Positions 40,249-49,391 of a stretch of 64,000 nucleotides of DNA are shown here, in pieces (the stretch's first letter is position 1; each line of letters begins with the position of its first letter). The DNA is from Ramlibacter ginsenosidimutans (GTDB lineage: Bacteria; Pseudomonadota; Gammaproteobacteria; Burkholderiales; Burkholderiaceae_C), in assembly GCF_016654015.1 (NCBI RefSeq), contig NZ_JAEPWM010000004.1, positions 310,001-374,000 on the forward strand, in the 5' to 3' direction. A program made the translations under genes and the position numbers. Below the pieces are notes generated by a model. The model had not been told where the DNA came from. It worked only from the letters and a program-made list of their open reading frames with translations, and made no database searches.

Positions 40249-40509
40249 TCAAGCCGCCGGGGTGACGTTGACCGTCTGCTTGTTCAGGGCGCCCTTGACC
40301 TTGAAGCTCACGTGCCCGTCGACCAGCGCGAACAGCGTGTGGTCCTTGCCCACGCCGACGTTGGTGCCGGGGTGGAACTTGGTGCCGCGCTGGCGCACGA
40401 TGATGGAGCCGGCGCTGATCAGTTCGCCGCCGAAGGCCTTCACGCCCAGCATCTTCGGCTGGGAGTCGCGCCCGTTTCGCGTAGAGCCGCCGCCTTTTTT
40501 CTGTGCCAT
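40249..40509 (-). CDS. rpmA: 50S ribosomal protein L27
   Basis: L27 reaches the peptidyl-transferase centre with its N-terminal tail. The protein has 86 residues. The start [17 protein letters not shown] and the [17 protein letters not shown] segment are the family signature. No cleavable Firmicutes-type extension is present. It lies 12 bases after rplU. Confidence 0.98.
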   Translation of the reverse strand: MAQKKGGGSTRNGRDSQPKMLGVKAFGGELISAGSIIVRQRGTKFHPGTNVGVGKDHTLFALVDGHVSFKVKGALNKQTVNVTPAA

Positions 40510-40521
40510 TTCCTGTGCTCC

Positions 40522-40836
40522 TCAGGCGCCGGCGATGTCACCGATTTGCAGTTCGGTGTACTGCTGGCGGTGGCCCTGGTGCTTCTGGTAGTGCTTGCGG
40601 CGACGCATCTTGAAGATGCGCACCTTCTCGTGCTTGCCGTGCGCGACGATCGTCGCCTTCACCGTGGCACCCGACACCAGGGGCACCCCGATCTTCAGGT
40701 CGCCGCCGTTGCCGACAGCGAGAACCTGGTCGATCGTGATTTCCTGGCCGATGTCCGCAGCAATCTGTTCTACTTTGATCTTGTCGCCGGAAGCAACACG
40801 ATACTGCTTGCCTCCGGTTTTTATGACCGCGTACAT
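40522..40836 (-). CDS. rplU: 50S ribosomal protein L21
   Basis: L21 binds 23S rRNA in the large subunit. The protein has 104 residues, beginning [14 protein letters not shown] and ending with the basic [16 protein letters not shown] region that contacts rRNA. It is the first gene of the rplU-rpmA-obgE-proB set and has a well-matched promoter at 40941-40969 and a 98-base structured leader. Confidence 0.98.
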   Translation of the reverse strand: MYAVIKTGGKQYRVASGDKIKVEQIAADIGQEITIDQVLAVGNGGDLKIGVPLVSGATVKATIVAHGKHEKVRIFKMRRRKHYQKHQGHRQQYTELQIGDIAGA

Positions 40837-40934
40837 GGTTTGACCTCACATGGAACGGCCCCCCGATAGGGGCCATCAGTCCGAGCGTCCCCGCGCGGGG
40901 AGCATCGACTCTTTCCAGACGGATTTCCGGAAAG
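40837..40934 (-). promoter_or_regulatory. Structured 5' leader of rplU
   Basis: Between the predicted start point and the ATG three hairpins are visible: GGCCCC / GGGGCC (40857-40874), the perfect palindrome TCCCCGCGCGGGGA (40888-40901) and CTTTCC / GGAAAG (40911-40934). Ribosomal-protein operons often autoregulate through such leaders. A betaproteobacterial L21 leader is not known to me, so this is inference. Confidence 0.4.
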
Positions 40935-40940
40935 CCGGCG

Positions 40941-40969
40941 AGTATAGCATTGTTGGTGGTCACTGACAA
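40941..40969 (-). promoter_or_regulatory. Sigma-70 promoter of rplU-rpmA
   Basis: On the minus strand TTGTCA (40964-40969) and TATACT (40941-40946) are separated by 17 bases; each differs from consensus at one position. This is the best-matched promoter of the window. Confidence 0.75.
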
Positions 40970-41042
40970 CGGAGCCCCGGGCCAGGTCCGGCTGGGCCAG
41001 GGGGTCTTCCTATAATCCGCGCAACTCTGCGGATTGCCCCTC

Positions 41043-42026
41043 TTGACCGACTCTTCCCCCAGTGCAACCGCCGTCCTTGCCTTGATCGCCGACGACATGC
41101 GCGAAGTGGATGGCGTCGTCGCGCGTCGCCTGGCCTCCACCGTGCCGCTCGTGGGGCAAGTGTCCCGGTACATCATTTCCTCGGGCGGCAAGCGCCTGCG
41201 CCCGGCCCTGCTGCTGCTGGTGTGCCGCGCCCTCGGCTTTCGCGGCGAGCAGCGCTTCAATCTCGCGGCGGTCGTCGAGTTCATCCACACCGCGACGCTG
41301 CTCCATGACGACGTGGTGGACGAGTCCACGCTGCGCCGCGGCCGGGCCACGGCCAACGAGCATTTCGGCAACCCCGCCAGCGTGCTGGTGGGCGACTTCC
41401 TCTATTCGCGCGCCTTCCAGATGATGCTGGATGCGCACGACATGCGCGTCATGGAGATCCTGGCCGACGCGACCAACGTGATCGCCGAGGGCGAGGTCAT
41501 GCAGCTGATGAACATGCACGACCCCAACCTCGACGAAGCGGCGTACGTGCAGGTCATCCGCTCGAAGACGGCCAAGCTGTTCGAGGCCAGCGCGCGGCTG
41601 GGCGCCGTGCTGGCCGGCGCCCCGCCGGCCGTGGAGCAGGCTTGCGCGGAGTACGGGCAGGCCGTGGGCACGGCGTTCCAGGTGATCGACGACGTGCTCG
41701 ATTACGCGGGCACGGCGGAGGAACTGGGCAAGAACCTCGGCGACGACCTGCGCGAAGGCAAGGTCACGCTGCCCCTGATCGCGGCGATGCGCCGCGGCAG
41801 CGACGATCAGCGCGCGCTGATCCGGCGCGCCGTGGAAACGGGCGATCTCGCCGAACTGGAGCACGTGGTCGAGATTGTGCGCGCGACGGGGGCGCTGGAG
41901 GTCGCGCACGACGCGGCTGCGGCCGAAGCAAAGCGCGCGATGTCAGCCGCGGCACAGCTACCGGCGAATGAGCACGCTCAGGCTTTGGTACAATTGGCGG
42001 CTTCGCTGCTCGCGCGGCGCAACTGA
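41043..42026 (+). CDS. ispB: Polyprenyl (octaprenyl) diphosphate synthase
   Basis: IspB extends farnesyl diphosphate with isopentenyl units to make the ubiquinone side chain. The protein has about 327 residues. The first and second Asp-rich motifs are LLHDDVVDES and IDDVLDYAG, with GGKRLRPALLLL ahead. The start is uncertain: TTG at 41043 (MTDSSPSATAVL) or TTG at 41034; there is no ATG. A perfect TATAAT at 41011-41016 places transcription start near 41023, leaving a very short leader with no Shine-Dalgarno. It is divergent from rplU, as in most Burkholderiales. Chain length (C40) is inferred from the family. Confidence 0.93.
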   Translation: MTDSSPSATAVLALIADDMREVDGVVARRLASTVPLVGQVSRYIISSGGKRLRPALLLLVCRALGFRGEQRFNLAAVVEFIHTATLLHDDVVDESTLRRGRATANEHFGNPASVLVGDFLYSRAFQMMLDAHDMRVMEILADATNVIAEGEVMQLMNMHDPNLDEAAYVQVIRSKTAKLFEASARLGAVLAGAPPAVEQACAEYGQAVGTAFQVIDDVLDYAGTAEELGKNLGDDLREGKVTLPLIAAMRRGSDDQRALIRRAVETGDLAELEHVVEIVRATGALEVAHDAAAAEAKRAMSAAAQLPANEHAQALVQLAASLLARRN

Positions 42027-42055
42027 GGCAGCTCAGGGCACGGCGCGGCAGCCAT

Positions 42056-42132
42056 CGGGGTGTAGCTTAGCCTGGTAGAGCGCTACGTTCGGGACGTAGA
42101 GGCCGGAGGTTCGAATCCTCTCACCCCGACCA
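42056..42132 (+). tRNA. tRNA-Pro (anticodon CGG)
   Basis: This 77-base cloverleaf has acceptor stem CGGGGTG / CACCCCG, a D arm with CTGGTAG, and anticodon stem CTACG / CGTAG around the loop TTCGGGA (anticodon CGG at positions 34-36). The T arm contains GGTTCGAATCC, and ACCA is encoded at the 3' end. It reads CCG, a very common proline codon at this GC content. Confidence 0.95.
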
Positions 42133-42142
42133 GGATCCCATC

Positions 42143-42172
42143 GAACAGCACCCTCGCGGTGCTGTTCTTCCT
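42143..42172 (+). terminator. Terminator after tRNA-Pro
   Basis: GAACAGCACC (42143-42152) pairs perfectly with GGTGCTGTTC (42158-42167) around CTCGC, followed by a short T-rich stretch (TTCCTT). The remaining 211 bases to pilB hold no gene or clear element that I can support. Confidence 0.7.
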
Positions 42173-42383
42173 TGCGGCGCCGTTCACCGGCGCTGGCGTG
42201 CCGCTCGGCGCGCAATCGCACAAAACCCCCTTGCCAAATCGGTCCCGCCTCGGGGCAACGTGACTTCCTACCAACGCAGAGCCTCGTCGTAAAGGCCCTT
42301 CATTTACACCAACTCTGCTTTTCGGGATGATCGGGCACTGACTTTTCCCTGCCGGGCTGCCTCCGGCTGCTTGAATTACCTCC

Positions 42384-44117
42384 ATGGCCGCTGTCGATCC
42401 GTTCACCGAAGCCTCCGCCGTCGCCCTGCCCGGCCTCGGCCGCGCGCTCGTGTCGGCCGGCAAGCTGGGGCAGAAGGCGGCGGAGGAGATCTACCGCAAG
42501 GCGCAGGCCAACCGCACGAGCTTCATCGCTGAACTCACAGGTTCGGGCGCGGTGTCGGCGGCCGATCTCGCCCACACCATGGGGACCGCCTTCGGCGCGC
42601 CCGTGCTGGACCTCGACGCAATCGACACGACGCGGCTGCCCAAGGGCCTGCTCGATCGCAAGATCTGCGCGGACTTCCGCATCGTCGTCCTGTCCAAGCG
42701 GAACAACCGCCTGATCGTCGCCACGGCCGATCCGTCGGACCAGTCCGCCGCCGAAAAGATCAAGTTCGCCACGCAGATGGGCGTGGACTGGATCATCGCG
42801 GAGTACGACAAGCTCACCAAGATGGTCGAGAGCCTCGGGACTTCGGCCACCGAGGCGATGGACAGCATCATCGGCGACGACTTCGAGTTCGACGAGTCGA
42901 CGATCGACTCGACGATCGCCGAAGACGACGGCGCCGCGACCTCCGACGTCGACGACGCCCCGGTCGTCAAGTTCCTGCACAAGATGCTGCTGGACGCGAT
43001 CGGCATGCGCGCCTCGGACCTGCACTTCGAACCGTACGAGCACACCTACCGCGTGCGCTTCCGCATCGATGGCGAGTTGCGCGAGATCGCGTCGCCGCCA
43101 GTGGCCATCAAGGACAAGCTGGCCTCCCGCATCAAGGTGATCTCCCGCATGGACATCTCCGAGAAGCGGATCCCCCAGGACGGCCGGATGAAGCTGAAGG
43201 TCAGCGCCGAACGGGTGATCGACTTCCGGGTCTCGACCCTGCCCACGCTGTTCGGCGAGAAGATCGTGATCCGTATCCTTGATCCGAGCAGCGCGCGCCT
43301 GGGCATCGAGGCCCTGGGCTACGAGCCCGAGGAGAAGGCACGGCTCATGGAGGCGATCGGCCGGCCCTACGGCATGATCCTGGTCACCGGCCCGACCGGC
43401 TCCGGCAAGACCGTGTCCCTGTACACCTGCCTGAACCTGCTGAACAAGCCCGGCGTGAACATCTCCACCGCGGAGGACCCGTCGGAAATCGGGATGCCGG
43501 GCGTCAACCAGGTGAACGTGAACGAAAAGGCGGGACTCACCTTCGCGGCGGCGCTGAAGTCCTTCCTGCGCCAGGATCCGGACGTGATCATGGTCGGCGA
43601 AATCCGCGACCTGGAAACCGCCGACATTGCCATCAAGGCCGCCCAGACCGGCCACATGGTCATGTCCACGCTGCACACGAACGATGCCCCGGCGACCCTG
43701 ACCCGGATGCGCAACATGGGCATCGCGCCGTTCAACATCGCGTCCTCGGTGATCCTGATCACGGCGCAGCGCCTGGCGCGCCGCCTGTGCGGGCAGTGCA
43801 AGAAGCCGATAGACATTCCGTACGAGACGCTGATCGACGCGGGCTTCAAGGAAGAACAGGTCGACGGCAGCTGGACGCCTTACCAGCCGGTCGGCTGCTC
43901 GGCCTGCAACAACGGCTACAAGGGCCGGGTCGGCATCTACCAGGTGATGCCCATCAGCGAGGACATGCAACGCATCATCCTGGCGGACGGCAGTGCGCTG
44001 GAGATCGCCGAGCAGGCCCGCAAGGAAGGCGTGCGCAGCTTGCGCGAATCCGGCCTGCACAAGGTCAGGCAGGGCATGACTTCCCTCGAGGAAGTCCTGG
44101 CCGTGACGAACGAATAA
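42384..44117 (+). CDS. pilB: Type IV pilus assembly ATPase PilB
   Basis: PilB powers pilus extension from the cytosolic face of the inner membrane. The protein has 577 residues. An N-terminal MshEN/T2SSE_N-type domain (about 1-150) is followed by the secretion ATPase core with Walker A GPTGSGKT (336-343), an Asp-box region, Walker B IMVGEIRD near 402 and a His-box. A zinc tetracysteine motif is split between CGQCKKP and CSACNNGYKG. No Shine-Dalgarno is visible before the ATG at 42384. It is followed by pilC after 13 bases. Confidence 0.96.
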   Translation: MAAVDPFTEASAVALPGLGRALVSAGKLGQKAAEEIYRKAQANRTSFIAELTGSGAVSAADLAHTMGTAFGAPVLDLDAIDTTRLPKGLLDRKICADFRIVVLSKRNNRLIVATADPSDQSAAEKIKFATQMGVDWIIAEYDKLTKMVESLGTSATEAMDSIIGDDFEFDESTIDSTIAEDDGAATSDVDDAPVVKFLHKMLLDAIGMRASDLHFEPYEHTYRVRFRIDGELREIASPPVAIKDKLASRIKVISRMDISEKRIPQDGRMKLKVSAERVIDFRVSTLPTLFGEKIVIRILDPSSARLGIEALGYEPEEKARLMEAIGRPYGMILVTGPTGSGKTVSLYTCLNLLNKPGVNISTAEDPSEIGMPGVNQVNVNEKAGLTFAAALKSFLRQDPDVIMVGEIRDLETADIAIKAAQTGHMVMSTLHTNDAPATLTRMRNMGIAPFNIASSVILITAQRLARRLCGQCKKPIDIPYETLIDAGFKEEQVDGSWTPYQPVGCSACNNGYKGRVGIYQVMPISEDMQRIILADGSALEIAEQARKEGVRSLRESGLHKVRQGMTSLEEVLAVTNE

Positions 44118-44130
44118 CAGGGGAGCGCAG

Positions 44131-45339
44131 ATGGCCGCGACGGCAACCAAGGAATTCGTCTTCGAGTGGGAGGGACGGGACCGCAACGGCAAGTCCGTGC
44201 GGGGCGAGACGCGCGCCGCCGGCGAGAACCAGGTCATGGCGTCCCTGCGGCGCCAGGGCGTGTCGCCGCTGAAGATCAAGAAGCGCCGGATGCGCTCGGG
44301 CTCCAAGATCAAGCCGAAGGACATCGCGATCTTCACGCGCCAGCTCGCCACCATGATGAAGGCCGGCGTGCCCCTGCTGCAGTCCTTCGACATCGTGGGC
44401 CGCGGCAACGCCAACGCCAGCGTCACCAAGCTGCTGAACGACATCCGCACCGACGTCGAGACCGGCACCTCGCTGTCGGCCGCGTTCCGCAAGTACCCGA
44501 TGTACTTCGACAACCTCTACTGCAACCTGGTGGAAGCGGGCGAGGCCGCCGGTATCCTGGAAAGCCTGCTGGACCGGCTGGCGGTCTACATGGAGAAGAC
44601 CGAGGCGATCAAGTCCAAGATCAAGTCGGCGCTGATGTACCCGATCGCGGTGCTGGTGGTGGCCTTCGTCGTGGTGTCGGTGATCATGATCTTCGTGATC
44701 CCGGCCTTCAAGGAGGTGTTCACTTCCTTCGGCGCCGACCTGCCCGCGCCCACGCTGTTCGTGATCGCCGTGTCCGAAATCTTCGTCAAGTGGTGGTGGC
44801 TGATCTTCGGCGGCATCGGCGGCACGCTGTACTTCTTCATGCAGGCCTGGAAGCGCAACGAGCGGGTCCAGCAGTTCATGGACCGGCTGATGCTCAAGCT
44901 GCCCCTGTTCGGCAACCTGGTCTACAAGTCCGTGATCGCCCGCTGGACGCGCACGCTGGCCACCATGTTCGCCGCCGGCGTGCCGCTGGTGGAAGCGCTC
45001 GATTCCGTGGGCGGCGCCTCCGGCAACTCCGTCTACGCCATGGCCACGCAGAAGATCCAGCAGGAGGTGTCCACCGGCACCAGCCTGACCGCTGCCATGA
45101 CCAACGCCAACGTGTTCCCGTCGATGGTGCTGCAGATGTGCGCCATCGGCGAGGAGTCGGGCTCCATCGACCACATGCTGGGCAAGGCGGCGGACTTCTA
45201 TGAAGCCGAAGTCGACGACATGGTGGCGGGCCTGTCCAGCCTGATGGAGCCGATCATCATCGTGATCCTGGGTACCATCATCGGCGGCATCGTCGTGTCC
45301 ATGTACCTGCCGATCTTCAAACTCGGTTCCGTCGTCTGA
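44131..45339 (+). CDS. pilC: Type IV pilus inner-membrane platform protein PilC
   Basis: PilC is the polytopic platform that couples PilB to pilin assembly. The protein has 402 residues with two T2SSF domains (about 70-190 and 270-395) and three membrane helices (about 170-190, 210-235, 370-395). The family motifs FTRQLATMMKAGVPLLQ and its repeat TRTLATMFAAGVPLVEAL are clear. It ends one base into the pilD start (TGATG). Confidence 0.97.
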   Translation: MAATATKEFVFEWEGRDRNGKSVRGETRAAGENQVMASLRRQGVSPLKIKKRRMRSGSKIKPKDIAIFTRQLATMMKAGVPLLQSFDIVGRGNANASVTKLLNDIRTDVETGTSLSAAFRKYPMYFDNLYCNLVEAGEAAGILESLLDRLAVYMEKTEAIKSKIKSALMYPIAVLVVAFVVVSVIMIFVIPAFKEVFTSFGADLPAPTLFVIAVSEIFVKWWWLIFGGIGGTLYFFMQAWKRNERVQQFMDRLMLKLPLFGNLVYKSVIARWTRTLATMFAAGVPLVEALDSVGGASGNSVYAMATQKIQQEVSTGTSLTAAMTNANVFPSMVLQMCAIGEESGSIDHMLGKAADFYEAEVDDMVAGLSSLMEPIIIVILGTIIGGIVVSMYLPIFKLGSVV

Positions 45340-46211
45340 TGCTGCTGCCTGCAAGTCTCGAGGCGGCGATCCTCGCCGCCATCTTCGGCCTGTTGATCGG
45401 AAGCTTCCTCAACGTCGTCATCTATCGCTTCCCGAAGATGCTGGAGCGGCAGTGGGCCGCCGAATGCGCGGACTTCACCGGCCAGCCCGCGAAGGAGGAA
45501 GCGGAGCCCGTGTTCAACCTGGTGGCGCCGCGCTCGCGCTGCCCGCATTGCGGCCACCAGATCCGCTGGTACGAGAACATCCCCGTGGTGAGCTGGCTCG
45601 CCCTGCGCGGGCGCTGCTCGCAGTGCAAGGCGCGCATCAGCGTGCGCTACCCGGTCGTGGAGGTCGTGACGGCGGCCTTCTTCTTCCTGTGCGGCGAGCG
45701 CTGGGGCCTGGGCCTGCAGGCCGCCGCGTGGGCCGCCTTCGCCGCCCTGCTGATCTGCCTGTTCCTGATCGACATGGACACGCAGATCCTGCCCGACGAC
45801 CTGAACTACACCTTGCTGTGGCTCGGCCTGCTCGCCTCCGCGGCAGGCTGGACCGTGCCGCTCGCCTCCGCGGTGTGGGGCGCGGCGCTCGGCTACGGCG
45901 TGTTCTGGCTCATCTTCCAGCTGTTCAAGCTGGCCACCGGCAAGGAAGGCATGGGCTACGGGGACTTCAAGTTGTTGGCCGCGCTCGGCGCCTGGCTAGG
46001 CGCGCCCTACCTGGTGGCGATCATCCTGCTGTCATCCATCGTCGGCGCGGCGATCGGCATCCTGCTGCTGTTCGTGGGCAAGCTGGCCAACAAGGACATC
46101 CCCATGCCCTTCGGCCCCTACCTGGCGGGTGCAGGCCTGCTGGCGCTGGCGCTCAGCCCGGCCGCCATGCCGGCCCTGCTGCCCTTCGCCTTCCCCTTCG
46201 GCGCACACTGA
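45339..46211 (+). CDS. pilD: Prepilin peptidase / N-methyltransferase PilD
   Basis: PilD cleaves the leader of prepilins and methylates the new N-terminus. The 290-residue membrane protein has the N-terminal FGLLIGSFLNVVIYR helix and a cytosolic zinc tetracysteine (CPHCGHQ and CSQCKAR). The two catalytic aspartates lie in LIDMDTQILPDD and GYGDFKLL. About eight membrane helices are expected. It also serves any type II secretion pseudopilins in the cell. Confidence 0.97.
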   Translation: MLLPASLEAAILAAIFGLLIGSFLNVVIYRFPKMLERQWAAECADFTGQPAKEEAEPVFNLVAPRSRCPHCGHQIRWYENIPVVSWLALRGRCSQCKARISVRYPVVEVVTAAFFFLCGERWGLGLQAAAWAAFAALLICLFLIDMDTQILPDDLNYTLLWLGLLASAAGWTVPLASAVWGAALGYGVFWLIFQLFKLATGKEGMGYGDFKLLAALGAWLGAPYLVAIILLSSIVGAAIGILLLFVGKLANKDIPMPFGPYLAGAGLLALALSPAAMPALLPFAFPFGAH

Positions 46212-46219
46212 GGCAGCGC

Positions 46220-46822
46220 ATGGCCGCGCGCATCGGCCTCACCGGCGGCATCGGCAGCGGCAAGAGCACCGTGCTGGCGATGCTGCAGGCGTTGGGCGCC
46301 GCGGCCATCGATGCCGACGCGATCTCGCGTGCAACGACGGCCTCGGGCGGCGCGGCGATAGTCGCGATCCGCGCGCGCTTCGGCCCGGAGTTCGTCACTG
46401 CCGACGGCGCGCTGGACCGGGCCCGCATGCGCCAACGCGCCTATGCCCATCCGGAGGCGCGGCGCGAACTGGAGCAGATCATCCATCCGCTGGTGGGCGA
46501 GGAAGTCGCGCGCCAGGTGGACGCGGCGCTGGCGGCCGGCGCGCGCTGCATCGTCTTCGACATCCCCTTGCTGGTGGAGTCGGGCCGCTGGCGCCAGCAG
46601 GTCGACCGCGTGCTGGTCGTCGACTGCTCGCCCGAGACGCAGGTGGCTCGCGTGGTGGCGCGCAGCGGCCTGGCTCCGGACGAGGTCCGCGCGATCATCG
46701 CGGCGCAGGCGCCGCGCGCGCTGCGGCTCGCCGCGGCCGACCTGGTGATCTGCAACGAGGGACTCACGCTGGAAGCACTGCGGTACGAAGTGGAACAGGC
46801 GGCGCGGAGCTTCGGGCTATGA
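46220..46822 (+). CDS. coaE: Dephospho-CoA kinase
   Basis: CoaE phosphorylates dephospho-CoA, the last step of coenzyme A synthesis. The protein has 200 residues with P-loop GLTGGIGSGKST, DADAISR, HPLV and VFDIPLLVESG, all family marks. It starts eight bases after pilD, the usual arrangement in beta- and gammaproteobacteria. Confidence 0.96.
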   Translation: MAARIGLTGGIGSGKSTVLAMLQALGAAAIDADAISRATTASGGAAIVAIRARFGPEFVTADGALDRARMRQRAYAHPEARRELEQIIHPLVGEEVARQVDAALAAGARCIVFDIPLLVESGRWRQQVDRVLVVDCSPETQVARVVARSGLAPDEVRAIIAAQAPRALRLAAADLVICNEGLTLEALRYEVEQAARSFGL

Positions 46823-46862
46823 TGGCGCCCTGCTCCTGGCCCCTGCCGTCCACCGTCCGCGC

Positions 46863-47615
46863 GTGATCCTCTACGAATACCCCTTCAACGAACGCATCCG
46901 GACCTACCTGCGGCTGGAACACCTGTTCCGCCGCCTGGGCGAGCTGATTCCCCGCAGCCATCCGCTGGACCACCACTATGCGCTCGCGACCATCTTCGAA
47001 GTGATGGACGTGGCGGCGCGCGCGGACCTGAAGTCCGACGTGCTGAAGGACCTGGAGCGTCAGAAGCAGCAGCTCAACGCCTACCGCGGCAATCCGGCGA
47101 TCTCCGAGCAGGCGCTCGATGGCGTGATCCGGCAGCTGGAGACCTGCTTCAGCGCGGTCAACGGCACGCCGGGCAAGGCGGGCCAGTCGCTCACCGAGAA
47201 CGAGTGGCTCATGAGCATCCGCAGCCGCGCCGGCATTCCCGGAGGCACCTGCGAGTTCGACCTGCCGGCCTATTACGCGTGGCAGCACCTGCCAGCGGAG
47301 CAGCGGCGCGCCGACCTCGAGCGCTGGGCCAACACGCTGGCGCCGCTCGCCGAGTCCATCCACCAGCTGCTGCGCCTGCTGCGCGATTCGGGCGCGCCGC
47401 AGAAGGTGATGGCCGCGGGCGGCCAGCTGCAGCAGACGCTGCCGCAGGGCCGCACCTTCCAGCTGCTGCGCCTGCGCATCGACGAGTCGCTCGGCGTGGT
47501 GCCGGAAATCAGCGGCAACCGCCTCATCGTGTCGGTGCGGCTCATGCGCCAGGACAACGACAAGATGCTCGCGAGCACCGAGAACACGCCGTTCGAACTC
47601 ACGCTCTGCGCCTGA
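46863..47615 (+). CDS. zapD: Cell division protein ZapD
   Basis: ZapD (YacF) cross-links FtsZ filaments and helps Z-ring assembly. The 250-residue protein begins [21 protein letters not shown], the conserved N-terminal helix region, and contains the [11 protein letters not shown] and [18 protein letters not shown] beta-domain stretches. The start is GTG at 46863. It lies between coaE and yacG as in related genomes. Confidence 0.95.
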   Translation: MILYEYPFNERIRTYLRLEHLFRRLGELIPRSHPLDHHYALATIFEVMDVAARADLKSDVLKDLERQKQQLNAYRGNPAISEQALDGVIRQLETCFSAVNGTPGKAGQSLTENEWLMSIRSRAGIPGGTCEFDLPAYYAWQHLPAEQRRADLERWANTLAPLAESIHQLLRLLRDSGAPQKVMAAGGQLQQTLPQGRTFQLLRLRIDESLGVVPEISGNRLIVSVRLMRQDNDKMLASTENTPFELTLCA

Positions 47616-47626
47616 CTCCAAGCGCC

Positions 47627-47833
47627 ATGGCTACCCGTGCCGAGAAAGCTCGCATCGTGCGCTGCCCCGCCTGCGGCGGCGACAGCGTGTACGCACCCAG
47701 CAATCCCTACCGGCCCTTCTGCAGCGGACGCTGCAAGGGCATCGACTTCGGCGCCTGGGCCAGCGAAACGTTCCGTGTGCCCGATCCGGCTCCACCGGAC
47801 GATTTGCCGTTCGGCGATCCGAAGGAGCAGTAG
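47627..47833 (+). CDS. yacG: DNA gyrase inhibitor YacG
   Basis: YacG is a small zinc-finger protein that binds GyrB and inhibits gyrase in E. coli. The protein has 68 residues and four zinc ligands in CPACGG and [11 protein letters not shown], with the acidic C-terminal tail of the family. It begins 11 bases after zapD, and repeat copy 4 follows 35 bases later. Confidence 0.94.
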   Translation: MATRAEKARIVRCPACGGDSVYAPSNPYRPFCSGRCKGIDFGAWASETFRVPDPAPPDDLPFGDPKEQ

Positions 47834-47868
47834 GCGCTCGGCTGGCGCGAGCGCTTCACCGGGCAGGA

Positions 47869-47973
47869 GAACGCAGAGGACGCAAAGGTTACGCAGAGGA
47901 CGCAGAGAAAACCTTTGAAGGCTTTCCGTTTTCCCTCTGCGTTCTCTGCGTAACCTCTGCGCACTCTGCGTTC
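47869..47973. repeat. Intergenic palindromic repeat, copy 4
   Basis: This 105-base copy has the same opening as copies 3 and 5 (GAACGCAGAGGACGCAAAGG) and closes CTCTGCGCACTCTGCGTTC. It lies between yacG and the convergent Nudix gene. Confidence 0.87.
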
Positions 47974-47986
47974 ACCTTGCCCGTGC

Positions 47987-48463
47987 TCACACCCAGTACG
48001 TGTCCCCCACGAACCCGCGCTCCTGCGCGAACCACGCGAGCACCGGCACGGTTCCCGGCAGCACCGGCTGCACCGTGACCGGCAGTTGCTGCCAGGCGTA
48101 CTGCTGGCCTTCGTGCATGTGGAGGGTGCCGGTCCAGTCGTGGACCTTGCAGAAGTTCAGCCGTACCAGCGCGTGCGGGTAGTCCACGCGCTCCACGTGC
48201 CACGGATGCACCGCCCCGATGGTGATGCCGATCTCTTCCTGCAGTTCGCGGCGTAGCGCCTGCTCCACGGTTTCGCCGGGCTCGACCTTGCCGCCGGGGA
48301 ATTCCCAGTAGCCCTCGTACACCTTGCCGGGTGGACGCGAGGTGAGCAGGAAGGCGCCGTCGGGGCGGATCAGCACGCCGACGGCGACTTCGACTTCCTT
48401 GCGCTCGGGACCGCCCTCGCGCGGGCGATCGCCATCGGCCACGAGGACACCTGCAGTACTCAC
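47987..48463 (-). CDS. Nudix hydrolase, MutT-like
   Basis: This 158-residue Nudix protein resembles the short MutT branch that hydrolyses 8-oxo-dGTP. The Nudix box is intact (GGKVEPGETVEQALRREL followed by QEEIGI), after VAVGVLIRPDGAFLLTSRPPGKVYEGYWEFP. The GTG at 48463 overlaps the stop of the DUF815 ATPase (GTGA), and the first 20 residues are charged and not conserved, so an internal start is possible. The substrate is inferred from the family only. Confidence 0.88.
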   Translation of the reverse strand: MSTAGVLVADGDRPREGGPERKEVEVAVGVLIRPDGAFLLTSRPPGKVYEGYWEFPGGKVEPGETVEQALRRELQEEIGITIGAVHPWHVERVDYPHALVRLNFCKVHDWTGTLHMHEGQQYAWQQLPVTVQPVLPGTVPVLAWFAQERGFVGDTYWV

Positions 48464-49332
48464 GCGTGATGCCGTCCCGCGTAGTCGCGGGCGAACTGGT
48501 AGGCCACGCGGCCGCTGCGCGAGGCGCGTTCCAGCGCCCAGACCAGCGCCTCCGGGCGGGCCGCCTCGATGTCCGCGGCGGGCACGCCGAAGTGCTGCAG
48601 CCAGGTCGCACAGATGTGCAGGTACTCCTCCTGGCTGAACGGATAGAAGCTCACCCACAGGCCGAAGCGCTCGGACAGCGAGATCTTTTCCTCCACCACT
48701 TCGCCCGGATGCACCTCGCCGTCGTCCGTGTGCTTGTAGGTGAGGTTCTCCTTCATGTACTCGGGCAGCAGGTGGCGCCGGTTGCTGGTCGCATAGATCA
48801 GCACGTTGGGCGTCGCCGCGGCCACCGAGCCGTCGAGGATGGACTTCAGCGCCTTGTAGCCCGGCTCGCCCTCCTCGAAGGAGAGGTCGTCGCAGAAGAC
48901 CATGAACTTCTCGGGCCGCGCCGACACCACGTCGATCACGTCCGGCAGGTCCACCATGTCGGCCTTGTCGATCTCGATCAGCCGCAAGCCCTGCTTCGCA
49001 TACGCATTCAGGCAGGCCTTCACCAGCGAGGACTTCCCGGTGCCGCGCGCGCCGGTCAGCAACACGTTGTTGGCGGGATGCCCGTGCACGAACTGCTCGG
49101 TGTTGCGCTGGATTTTCTCCTTCTGCGGCTCGATCTCCTTCAGGTCCTCGAGGCGGATGTCCGCCACGTGCTTCACCGGCTCCAGCACGCCATGGCCGCT
49201 GGCACGCTTGCGATAGCGCCAAGCGATGGCGGCGTTCCAGTCGGGGGCGGACAGCGGCTGCGGCAGCACGGCCTCGAGGCGGTCCAGCAGTTGCATGGCG
49301 CGGGAGATGAGCGCGTCGAAATTCTGGCTCAC
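48460..49332 (-). CDS. DUF815-family ATP-binding protein
   Basis: This 290-residue AAA-like ATPase of DUF815 has Walker A in LLTGARGTGKSSLVKA, Walker B in MVFCDDLSFEEGEPG, sensor-like IYATSNRRHLLPEYM, and an LSERFGLWVSFYPFS segment typical of the family. The function is unknown. Linkage to argJ and a Nudix gene is recurrent in Burkholderiales. The GTG at 49332 yields the conserved SQNFDALISRAMQLLDRLE start. A GC-rich repeat separates it from argJ. Confidence 0.9.
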   Translation of the reverse strand: MSQNFDALISRAMQLLDRLEAVLPQPLSAPDWNAAIAWRYRKRASGHGVLEPVKHVADIRLEDLKEIEPQKEKIQRNTEQFVHGHPANNVLLTGARGTGKSSLVKACLNAYAKQGLRLIEIDKADMVDLPDVIDVVSARPEKFMVFCDDLSFEEGEPGYKALKSILDGSVAAATPNVLIYATSNRRHLLPEYMKENLTYKHTDDGEVHPGEVVEEKISLSERFGLWVSFYPFSQEEYLHICATWLQHFGVPAADIEAARPEALVWALERASRSGRVAYQFARDYAGRHHA

Positions 49333-49354
49333 GGGGTTTCTTTCTTGGCAACGG

Positions 49355-49390
49355 GTGCCGCCCCTCCCTCCGGGAGAGGCCGGGTGGTGG
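49355..49390. repeat. GC-rich palindromic repeat between argJ and the DUF815 gene
   Basis: CCCTCCCTCCGGGAGAGGC forms an imperfect hairpin and resembles the segment inserted in rluC at 3461-3493. Confidence 0.4.
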
Positions 49391-49391
49391 A

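Noticed and set aside
42315..42360. Possible sigma-54 site ahead of pilB
   Set aside because: A GGGCAC lies there but no GC occurs 12 bases downstream as the -12 element requires.
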